From assembly GCA_012522255.1 (NCBI GenBank), contig JAAYKT010000220.1, positions 1 through 11,647 of the forward strand: a stretch of 11,647 bases of DNA. The letters are read 5' to 3'. Numbering within the stretch: the stretch's first letter is position 1; each line of letters begins with the position of its first letter. The position numbers were made by a program, and so were the translations under genes. Source of the DNA: Clostridiales bacterium. Lineage in GTDB: Bacteria > Bacillota > Clostridia > Lutisporales > Lutisporaceae. Shown piece after piece: positions 6,612 through 11,647 of the stretch. The notes below the pieces were generated by a model. That model was given only the letters and a program-made list of their open reading frames with translations. It had not been told where the DNA came from and made no database searches.

Positions 6612-7731
6612 GCTCTTGGCAATAATCGTATGTACTCTGATGCTCACAGGCTGCTGGGGAATAATTGACATAGAAAATACAGCATTTGTTCTCTCTCTTG
6701 GTATAGATAAAATATCTCATGATGAATTAAATAAGGAAAGCAGATATGAAATAACAATAGTGAATCCAGACACTGCGGAGGCGGAAGAGGGAAAAGTATT
6801 AAAATCCACTATAGTGATTGGAGAAGGGTCATCTTTTAATATGAGTATTGTACGTCTAATGCAAAGATTCTCCAAAAATCTTAATTATGAGCATACCAGA
6901 ATATTTTTATTAGGTGAAAAGCTGCTGGAGGATGATAAAGCAGTAAAGAATATACTGGATACCCTAACAAGAGATCGGCAGTTTCATACCAGCATGCTGA
7001 TTCTAATGGTTCCTGAGCCTAATAAAATATCCGACACTTTAAGCGTAAAGCCAAAAACAAAGACCCTACTGTCATTTTATATTCAGGGTATAGCCGAGCA
7101 TGAACTGTATTCAGCCCGAATAGGAAGAATTCTTTTTCATGATTTTGTGAGGCTTATAACCACAAACCATGGAGCGGCAGTGATTCCCATTGTTATACCT
7201 GATACTGAAGAAGTTAATATAACCGGTATGGGTGTTTTGAAGGATTATAAGCTAATAGGAAAATTAGACAGTGAGGAAACAGTGGCTTACAGGTGGTGTG
7301 ACGGAAGAGTCAAAGGCGGTGTATTGGAAACTGAAGAACCCGGCTTTAATCCGCCATTTATATATCGTAGTTTTAATAGAAAAATAAAGATGGAGAAGAT
7401 AGATAATGATGTTGTATACCTCAAATACAAAATGGCAGCTTCCGGTGCCATAGAGGAATACACCTTGGATGGCAGGCTTGTAGATGACTCTACTATAAAA
7501 GAGCTTGAAAAGCGCATGGAAGAGTATATGAAGAAACAATGTGAGGAAATCATAAGTAAATTTCAAAAAGAATATAAAGTAGACTTAATCGGAGCGGGAG
7601 ATTATTTGCGCAAGTATCAGCCAAAATTATATGAAAAGGTCTCGAAAGACTTTGACGACTTCTTTCAAAATAATTTAGTAATTGATGTAGATATAAGTAT
7701 AAAAGTGCGTAGAATTGGCAAGATTCTATAG
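6601..7731 (+). CDS. gerKC: Spore germination receptor lipoprotein subunit C (Ger(x)C family)
   Basis: This 376-aa lipoprotein subunit of the receptor would be anchored on the outer face of the inner spore membrane. The N-terminus is a lipoprotein signal with the lipobox LTGC, so the mature protein would begin at Cys18. It is followed by the family-typical WGIIDIENTAFVLSLGID. The C-terminal half, from about residue 215, is the hydrophilic GerC domain, ending with charged helices and the short strand VDISIKVRRIGKIL. The length is normal. The start is GTG 6601 with a G-rich site at about 6586-6592, inside the end of the B-subunit gene. It is the last gene of the operon; downstream is a 436-base repeat-rich gap with no clear terminator, only a weak AAAACTG/CAGTTTT pair (7747-7753 and 7782-7788). 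Confidence 0.94.
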   Translation: MKIKLLAIIVCTLMLTGCWGIIDIENTAFVLSLGIDKISHDELNKESRYEITIVNPDTAEAEEGKVLKSTIVIGEGSSFNMSIVRLMQRFSKNLNYEHTRIFLLGEKLLEDDKAVKNILDTLTRDRQFHTSMLILMVPEPNKISDTLSVKPKTKTLLSFYIQGIAEHELYSARIGRILFHDFVRLITTNHGAAVIPIVIPDTEEVNITGMGVLKDYKLIGKLDSEETVAYRWCDGRVKGGVLETEEPGFNPPFIYRSFNRKIKMEKIDNDVVYLKYKMAASGAIEEYTLDGRLVDDSTIKELEKRMEEYMKKQCEEIISKFQKEYKVDLIGAGDYLRKYQPKLYEKVSKDFDDFFQNNLVIDVDISIKVRRIGKIL

Positions 7732-7811
7732 GGAATAGAGAAGCGGAAAACTGAAAAGAATCTTCACTGTGTTTAGATTAACAGTTTTGCCACAGATATG
7801 ACCCGATCCAA

Positions 7812-7852
7812 TCATCCTGAGGCACAAAGGATCTTGACCCCAAAGGAATACC
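7812..7852. repeat. Dispersed intergenic repeat, copy 2
   Basis: Bases 7812-7839 match copy 1 (3473-3500) at 25 of 28 positions in the same orientation. GGAATACC follows in both, and then both enter a heptanucleotide array through an identical 22-base stretch (7854-7875 and 3518-3539). The pair brackets the ger operon as direct repeats about 4.3 kb apart. Confidence 0.7.
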
Positions 7853-7936
7853 CTAACCCCTGAGCTCTGAGTTCTAACACCCAGAGGCAAGAAGCAAGAA
7901 AGCGAAAAGTGGAAAGCTGAAAGTGGAAAGCTAAAA
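7853..7936. repeat. Heptanucleotide-periodic array, about 12 units
   Basis: The 7-base register is unbroken: CTAACCC, CTGAGCT, CTGAGTT, CTAACAC (7853-7880), then purine-rich units CAAGAAG, CAAGAAA, GCGAAAA, then GTGGAAA, GCTGAAA, GTGGAAA, GCTAAAA (7909-7936). It opens with the same units as the array at 3524. After it, GCATGACT occurs twice (7937-7944 and 7961-7968). Confidence 0.7.
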
Positions 7937-7990
7937 GCATGACTCCATACAAAAACAACTGCATGACTAAGCTTGGCTATTGTCCAATAA

Positions 7991-8095
7991 CCCTCAGCGC
8001 TCAACCCTAATGCCAGAGTCAAGAGGCGAGAGGCCAGAAGCAGAGCCCCCCCCTAACAGCTAACAGCTAACACCTAACAGCTAACACCTAACAGC
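7991..8095. repeat. Heptanucleotide-periodic array, about 15 units, ending in CTAACAG repeats
   Basis: The cleanest part is six units at 8053-8094: CTAACAG, CTAACAG, CTAACAC, CTAACAG, CTAACAC, CTAACAG. Upstream in the same register lie GCCAGAG, TCAAGAG, GCGAGAG, GCCAGAA (8012-8039) and, more loosely, CCCTCAG, CGCTCAA, CCCTAAT (7991-8011). A run of C (8046-8053) joins the two parts without breaking the period. Confidence 0.75.
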
Positions 8096-8105
8096 TGATT
8101 AAACC

Positions 8106-8132
8106 GACCGGGAGAACCGTCCCCCTGGTTGC
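8106..8132 (-). repeat. REP-like unit, inverted relative to the 3387-3435 pair
   Basis: Read on the minus strand this is GGGGACGGTTCTCCCGGTC (8124 to 8106), preceded by GCAACCAGG. The left element begins GCGACCAGGGGG and then carries about 11 extra bases before the same core. The two sites therefore share both flank and core, in opposite orientation, at the outer edges of the two gaps around the ger operon. Confidence 0.65.
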
Positions 8133-8158
8133 TCTGAAAAACCCCTGGTTGCTCTGAA
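8122..8158 (+). repeat. 20-base-period tandem duplication ahead of spoIIR
   Basis: The 17-base unit CCCCTGGTTGCTCTGAA occurs at 8122-8138 and 8142-8158, separated by three A residues. The second copy ends inside the spoIIR ribosome binding site (AAGGAGG, 8157/8158-8164). The first copy overlaps the inverted REP-like unit. Confidence 0.8.
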
Positions 8159-8167
8159 GGAGGAAAA

Positions 8168-8836
8168 ATGAAATATAAACTTATAGCCTTTGTTTTAATA
8201 ACTTTATTTCTATACGGAATTTTTATGAACATATACATAAATACCGACAGTAATTTTGCAGCTATCAAGAATAAGATTATTCGGTTGCACATCATCGCAA
8301 ACAGCGATTCTCTGAAGGATCAAGAGCTAAAACTGAAAGTTAGGGATGCTGTTCTAAACAAAATGAAGCCGGTCTTTAACGACCTGAAAGATACTGATAA
8401 GGCAAAGGAAATCATAAAAGATAATATGGAAGTGATAAAATCAACGGTTCAAAAAGAATTGGAGGAAGCGGGAAAGAACTTTCCCATAGAAGTTGAACTG
8501 ACAGAATGTGATTTTCCTACAAAAAAGTACGGGGATCTTACATTCCCCAAGGGAGAATATCAGGCATTGAATATAAAAATAGGCAACGGGCAGGGTAAAA
8601 ACTGGTGGTGTGTGATGTTTCCACCCTTGTGTTTTGTCGATATAGCCCAGGATATGGGCATTATGGAAGAAGAAGAGTTGCAGGAGGTTTTGTCAAAAGA
8701 AGAAATCGAATTGCTCAAAAACGGCACCCTTGATAAAGTTCCAATAAAAATAAAATTCAAAGTAGCAGAGATTTACAAATCAATAAATTCAAAAATTTCA
8801 AAGTTAATGAGAAAAGAAACTGAAATTGCAAAGTGA
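8168..8836 (+). CDS. spoIIR: Stage II sporulation protein R
   Basis: This 222-aa secreted signalling protein is made in the forespore. SpoIIR acts across the intermembrane space to activate the protease SpoIIGA, which processes pro-sigma-E in the mother cell. An N-terminal hydrophobic segment (about residues 5-22) serves as signal or anchor. The two hallmark blocks are present: IRLHIIANSDSLKDQELKLK (38-57), followed by VRDAVL, and, starting near residue 126, FPKGEYQALNIKIG leading to NWWCVMFPPLCF (145-156). The length is normal. The start is ATG 8168 with AAGGAGG three to four bases upstream. Known spoIIR genes are sigma-F dependent, but I see no convincing sigma-F promoter in the repeat-filled upstream gap. 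The stop is followed by a hairpin with a T-tract. Confidence 0.95.
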   Translation: MKYKLIAFVLITLFLYGIFMNIYINTDSNFAAIKNKIIRLHIIANSDSLKDQELKLKVRDAVLNKMKPVFNDLKDTDKAKEIIKDNMEVIKSTVQKELEEAGKNFPIEVELTECDFPTKKYGDLTFPKGEYQALNIKIGNGQGKNWWCVMFPPLCFVDIAQDMGIMEEEELQEVLSKEEIELLKNGTLDKVPIKIKFKVAEIYKSINSKISKLMRKETEIAK

Positions 8837-8843
8837 GTGAATA

Positions 8844-8890
8844 AATAACCTCCTGCGGTAAAAAATAATCAGCAGGAGGTGCTTATTTTT
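8844..8890 (+). terminator. Hairpin: spoIIR terminator that also covers the sleB ribosome binding site
   Basis: CCTCCTGC (8849-8856) pairs perfectly with GCAGGAGG (8872-8879) across a 15-base loop. Outer AATAA (8844-8848) can pair with TTATT (8883-8887) past a 3-base bulge, and a T-run continues to 8891. The 3' arm contains AGGAGGTG (8874-8881), the Shine-Dalgarno sequence of sleB. A transcript reading through would have that site locked in the stem. Confidence 0.7.
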
Positions 8891-9591
8891 TGAAAAAACA
8901 AAGATTCATTATAATTACAATTCTATTGCTGCTTCTCTTTATAAGCTTATCCTTCTTTGGATATTTCGAAAATGCTTATAAAGATTTGGAAGCCCTTGTT
9001 CTTAAGTGGGGCTCCAGAGGCGACCATGTTTTTGTTGTACAGGATAAACTGAAACGCTGGGGATTTTATAACGGAAATATAGATGGAATCTATGGAACAA
9101 ACACCATGAATTCCGTCATAAAGTTTCAGCAAAAGCACGGTTTGACAGCAGACGGTATAGTCGGCGACCAAACGGCAAAGGCATTAGGCATGACCTTGCC
9201 GGCACAAGGCGGCGGTGGTGGCGGAGGCGACAGTTCCAGGGACAATGAGGCCTATACCTTAGCCCAGTGTATACACGGCGAGGCTAGGGGCGAACCTTAT
9301 ATCGGCCAGGTTGCCGTGGGCGGGGTAATCATGAACAGGGTCAGAGACCCAAAGTTTCCTAATACAATAGCCGGCGTAATCTTTCAGCCGGGTGCTTTTA
9401 CTGCTGTGGATGACGGGCAAATGTTTCAACCGCCGGGGGAAACAGCTACAAAAGCCGCACAAGATGCCTTAAACGGATGGGATCCGTCCGGTGGGGCCAT
9501 ATACTACTATAACCCCGCAAAAACCACCAATAAATGGATATGGTCCAGACCTGTAATAAAAATAATCGGCAAGCATCATTTTGCCAAGTAG
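8890..9591 (+). CDS. sleB: Spore cortex-lytic enzyme SleB
   Basis: This 233-aa cortex hydrolase (lytic transglycosylase type) would cut muramic-lactam-containing cortex peptidoglycan during germination. A signal or anchor helix lies at about residues 6-25. A peptidoglycan-binding domain follows at about 38-101 (LKWGSRGDHVFVVQ ... IDGIYGTNT ... FQQKHGLTADGIVG). A glycine-rich linker lies at about 107-113, and the Hydrolase_2 catalytic domain covers about 117-233, with the acidic motif HGEARGEP placing the probable catalytic glutamate at residue 131. The protein ends in the family-typical YYNPAKTTNKWIWSR and GKHHFAK regions. The start is TTG 8890, eight bases after AGGAGGTG (8874-8881); no in-frame ATG fits the signal sequence. 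It is followed after 15 bases by ypeB, the standard sleB-ypeB pair. Translation may be limited by the hairpin over its binding site. Confidence 0.95.
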   Translation: MKKQRFIIITILLLLLFISLSFFGYFENAYKDLEALVLKWGSRGDHVFVVQDKLKRWGFYNGNIDGIYGTNTMNSVIKFQQKHGLTADGIVGDQTAKALGMTLPAQGGGGGGGDSSRDNEAYTLAQCIHGEARGEPYIGQVAVGGVIMNRVRDPKFPNTIAGVIFQPGAFTAVDDGQMFQPPGETATKAAQDALNGWDPSGGAIYYYNPAKTTNKWIWSRPVIKIIGKHHFAK

Positions 9592-9606
9592 GAGGAGGTG
9601 TAGAAT

Positions 9607-10992
9607 TTGGAAGAAAAGGATTTTAAAAGGACGCTAAATATTTGGAGGGGAATAACAATTGCCCTCGTTATCGCTCTTGTAGGTGTAGGAATATATGCAT
9701 ATAATCTATTCAGGCAAAAAGACCAGCTTGCCACACTTTTGCAAAACCAATATCAAAGGGCCTTCAGGGACTTGGTAACGGATGTGGAAAACGTCAGAAT
9801 ACTATTAGATAAAGCTGAGGTTTCCGCCTCCCCGGTACAGTGTAATTCACTGATGACTCAACTTTGGCAAAACGGCCATGCTGCAACCCAAAGCCTGGGG
9901 CAAATACCTATAAGTCTTGGGGTGTTGGGTAATACTGAAAAATTTCTGAATCAGCTTTCGGACTTCAGTTTTTCCATGTCAAAAGTAAACGCGGGAAACA
10001 AGCTTATGAACGATGATCAAAAAAACCAGTTGGGGCAGTTGGCGAATTATTCGACGAATCTCCTTAATGAACTTAGAACAATGCAGCAGGATATTAATGC
10101 AGACGGAATAAAGTTCGGTGAAATGGCAAAAAAGGGACTCTTTCATATGAAAGATGCCGGGGAAAATGTGGCAGACACCAAGTTTGGCGGAATAGAAAAA
10201 CAATTTACCGAGTATCCCACAATGATATACGACGGGCCCTTTTCTGATAATGTTATAGAAGGAAAACCAAAAGGCCTGGAAAAAGAACAGGAAGTGGATC
10301 TTAAAAAAGCCGAGGAAAGAGTAAAGAAATTTATAGGTGCAGATAAAGTCGGGAAAATAACGGAGATAAGCTCGGGTAAAGGAACAATAAATGTTTATGG
10401 GTTGGAAGTTACACCGCCAGACGGTGATAAGGCCAAAACAGTTTTTATAGATGTTACTAAAAAAGGCGGCCATGTACTTTGGATGCTGGACCCGAGGGCA
10501 GTTACCGAAAAGAAACTATCTGAAGAAGAGGCCACGGCAAAAGCAAAAGAATTTTTGAAAACCCAGGACTTTGGAGATTTGGAAGAGACCTTTTTTTATA
10601 AAAATGATAACACCATAACAGTTACTTATGTCGCGTTGGAAGACGGCGGAGTGCTTGTCTATCCGGACCAAATGAAAGTAAAAGTAGCTTTGGATAACGG
10701 AGATATCGTAGGATTTGATGCCATGCAATACTTAAAAGCCCACAGGAAAAGGGATATAGGAACACCTATAATATCTCAGGAAGAAGCCAAAGCAAAGGTT
10801 GCTACTAACTTGGAAATAAATAGGGTAAGGCTGACACTTATACCCATGCCCGGTGACAAAGAACAATTATGTTATGAATTCAGGGGAAAATGTAAAGATA
10901 ATGATTATTTTGTTTATATAAATGCAGAAAACGGTAACGAAGAAAACATATTGCGAATCATAAAAGAAGAAAATGGGACATTGACACAATAA
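9607..10992 (+). CDS. ypeB: Germination protein YpeB
   Basis: This 461-aa partner of SleB is needed in bacilli for SleB to be stable and held in the dormant spore. One N-terminal membrane helix (about residues 14-33) is followed by a helical N-domain of about 200 residues. Three PepSY-like domains follow at about 230-297, 303-373 and 389-453, each opening with a helix of the type EVDLKKAEERVKKF, LSEEEATAKAKEFL or ISQEEAKAKV. Domain order and length match the family. The start is TTG 9607, six bases after AGGAGGAGGTG (9590-9600), which begins within the sleB stop. The close spacing implies co-transcription and coupled translation with sleB. The 210-base gap after it shows no strong terminator and no convincing sporulation promoter. 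Confidence 0.94.
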   Translation: MEEKDFKRTLNIWRGITIALVIALVGVGIYAYNLFRQKDQLATLLQNQYQRAFRDLVTDVENVRILLDKAEVSASPVQCNSLMTQLWQNGHAATQSLGQIPISLGVLGNTEKFLNQLSDFSFSMSKVNAGNKLMNDDQKNQLGQLANYSTNLLNELRTMQQDINADGIKFGEMAKKGLFHMKDAGENVADTKFGGIEKQFTEYPTMIYDGPFSDNVIEGKPKGLEKEQEVDLKKAEERVKKFIGADKVGKITEISSGKGTINVYGLEVTPPDGDKAKTVFIDVTKKGGHVLWMLDPRAVTEKKLSEEEATAKAKEFLKTQDFGDLEETFFYKNDNTITVTYVALEDGGVLVYPDQMKVKVALDNGDIVGFDAMQYLKAHRKRDIGTPIISQEEAKAKVATNLEINRVRLTLIPMPGDKEQLCYEFRGKCKDNDYFVYINAENGNEENILRIIKEENGTLTQ

Positions 10993-11202
10993 TAAATGCC
11001 AATCCCTGTTGTAAAATCATGCAGTAGCAATAGGCCTTTGGTATCGTTCATGCAAAAGAATATGCAAAAACTTTAAGGCTTACCGTCTAAGGTTTAATTA
11101 AATATATAAGAGATAAATTGTTATTTACAAATATTGCATGTGTAAAAACGACATTCGCGGGAAAAATAAAGATACAGCCTAAGATAAATTAGGAGGTGCG
11201 CC

Positions 11203-11376
11203 ATGGCAAGCAGAAGAGGACTGATGTCAGAGGAGTTAAAGGTTGAAATTGCGAGAGAACTTGGCGTAGACCAGATAGTTAATTCAGAAGGCTGGGGTGC
11301 AGTTTCATCAAGAGACTGCGGTAACATCGTTGCAAAAGCTATAGAAATCGCAAACAGAAAGTATGGCAGCAGTTAA
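11203..11376 (+). CDS. sspF: Small acid-soluble spore protein, SspF-like
   Basis: This 57-aa protein reads MASRRGLMSEELKVEIAREL at its start, then GVDQIVNSEGWGAVSSRDCG and NIVAKAIEIANRKYGSS. SASPs coat forespore DNA and protect it, and are degraded after germination. The RRG.MS..LK.E.A.ELG opening and the GWG...SRDCGN.V.KAIEIA half match B. subtilis SspF as I remember it, rather than the major SspA/SspB type with its GGxxxKxLV core. The start is ATG 11203 with a perfect AGGAGGTG at 11191-11198. A strong terminator follows 22 bases after the stop, so this is probably a single-gene unit. A sigma-G promoter is expected in 11100-11190, but nothing there matches well. Sequence alone cannot tell whether it is a major or minor SASP. 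Confidence 0.88.
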   Translation: MASRRGLMSEELKVEIARELGVDQIVNSEGWGAVSSRDCGNIVAKAIEIANRKYGSS

Positions 11377-11398
11377 AGACACTAACACCTTATCAACA

Positions 11399-11428
11399 GG
11401 GAAGAGGCGGGGCAACCCGCCTTTTTCC
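11399..11428 (+). terminator. Intrinsic terminator of the SASP gene
   Basis: GGCGGG (11406-11411) pairs with CCCGCC (11416-11421) around a GCAA tetraloop, followed by TTTTT (11422-11426). Flanking GGGAAGA can extend the stem with TTTTTCC, including two G-U pairs. It is a compact, textbook structure. Confidence 0.92.
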
Positions 11429-11482
11429 ATTTAATTGCAATGCTAATCTATGTTTGCCCCTCCATACTAAAGGTCAGCGGTG

Positions 11483-11510
11483 TCATTCTGAGCGCAGCGA
11501 AGAATCTTGG
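11483..11510. repeat. Dispersed intergenic repeat, diverged copy 3
   Basis: It begins TCATTCTGAGCGCAGCGAAG and ends AATCTTGG. Compared with 7812-7839 it shares TCAT(C/T)CTGAG at the start and (A/G)ATCTTG near the end, with a differing middle. I recall TCATTCTGAGCG-type sequences as common dispersed repeats in many bacterial genomes. It lies between the SASP terminator and the next promoter. Confidence 0.5.
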
Positions 11511-11556
11511 ACTTTTTCACAAGTCTGATTCCCGGCATTCTCATGATAAGTCTATG

Positions 11557-11584
11557 TGTTAAATTTATGCCCAAATGATATAAT
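11557..11584 (+). promoter_or_regulatory. Extended -10 promoter for the gene at the right edge
   Basis: TGATATAAT (11576-11584) is a perfect extended -10 (TG, one base, TATAAT). A weak -35 (TGTTAA, 11557-11562) lies 16 bases upstream. The predicted start, near 11591, leaves a short leader before AAAGGTGA (11603-11610) and ATG 11616. This is a sigma-A type signal, unlike the sporulation genes. Confidence 0.55.
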
Positions 11585-11615
11585 AATAGAAAACAAAACG
11601 AAAAAGGTGAAAATC

Positions 11616-11647
11616 ATGGCAAAATTAGTCAAACTTAAAGGAAACAC
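11616..11647 (+). CDS. Start of an unidentified gene, cut by the window end
   Basis: Only MAKLVKLKGN and part of the next codon are present. ATG 11616 is preceded by AAAGGTGA (11603-11610) at good spacing and by an extended -10 promoter, so a real gene start is likely. Too little is visible to assign a family; the beginning does not resemble Veg, which neighbours ispE and sspF in bacilli. Confidence 0.55.
   Translation, partial: MAKLVKLKGN

Noticed and set aside
7726..8022. 98-codon minus-strand open frame across the heptad arrays downstream of gerKC
   Set aside because: It has no ribosome binding site or domain. The 7-base repeats cycle through all three frames, so open frames arise easily without coding constraint.
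8053..8094. CTAACAG repeats considered as a CRISPR-like array or iteron origin
   Set aside because: Units are contiguous heptamers with no spacers, there are no cas or replication genes, and the neighbouring units drift in sequence.
8838..8867. Perfect sigma-G-like -35 (TGAATA, 8838-8843) between spoIIR and sleB
   Set aside because: At 17-18 bases downstream there is only AAAAATA/AAAATAA with no CATNNTA-like -10, and the predicted start would fall inside the sleB ribosome binding site.
9979..10473. 164-codon open frame on the minus strand inside ypeB
   Set aside because: It lies fully within a confident family member, and its aromatic-rich composition is typical of antisense frames of AT-rich genes.
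10993..11202. Possible small gene or riboswitch between ypeB and the SASP gene
   Set aside because: The longest ATG frame is about 26 codons without a binding site, and no convincing stem structure or promoter match is visible.

Overview
The window looks like chromosomal DNA of an anaerobic, endospore-forming member of the Clostridia. It is AT-rich, has strong AGGAGG-type ribosome binding sites, and every identifiable gene lies on the + strand. Nearly all of them serve spore formation or germination. No tRNA, rRNA, CRISPR array, transposase or prophage gene is visible.

Layout. (1) 14-3366: a SipL-type spore-coat morphogenesis protein (three SPOCS domains plus LysM), then ispE (non-mevalonate isoprenoid kinase), then a closely spaced gene for a MobA-like nucleotidyltransferase with a degenerate NTP-binding loop. 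(2) 3367-3695: a repeat-rich gap holding a hairpin terminator made of REP-like units, a dispersed repeat copy and a heptanucleotide-periodic array. (3) 3696-7731: a germinant-receptor operon, consisting of a 71-aa two-helix membrane protein (possible D subunit) and GerA-, GerB- and GerC-type subunits with overlapping or nearly touching genes. (4) 7732-8167: a second repeat-rich gap built from the same modules as the first. (5) 8168-10992: spoIIR, then sleB-ypeB (cortex-lytic enzyme and its partner), with a hairpin between spoIIR and sleB that is both a terminator candidate and a cover over the sleB ribosome binding site. (6) 11203-11376: a 57-aa SspF-like small acid-soluble spore protein with its own terminator. 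(7) 11377-11647: another dispersed repeat copy, an extended -10 promoter and the first codons of a gene that runs off the window.

How the genes fit together: SpoIIR carries the forespore signal that leads to sigma-E activation in the mother cell. SipL links the coat to the spore surface. The SASP protects spore DNA. The Ger proteins sense nutrients, and SleB/YpeB break down the cortex after germination is triggered. ispE is the only evident housekeeping gene.

The most unusual part is non-coding. Both gaps that bracket the ger operon contain the same mosaic: long stretches with a strict 7-base period, a 28-base dispersed repeat in direct orientation, and GGGGACGGTTCTCC-type REP units in opposite orientations at the outer ends. 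This suggests the germination operon sits between recombinogenic repeats and may have been inserted into a sipL-ispE/spoIIR-sleB locus.
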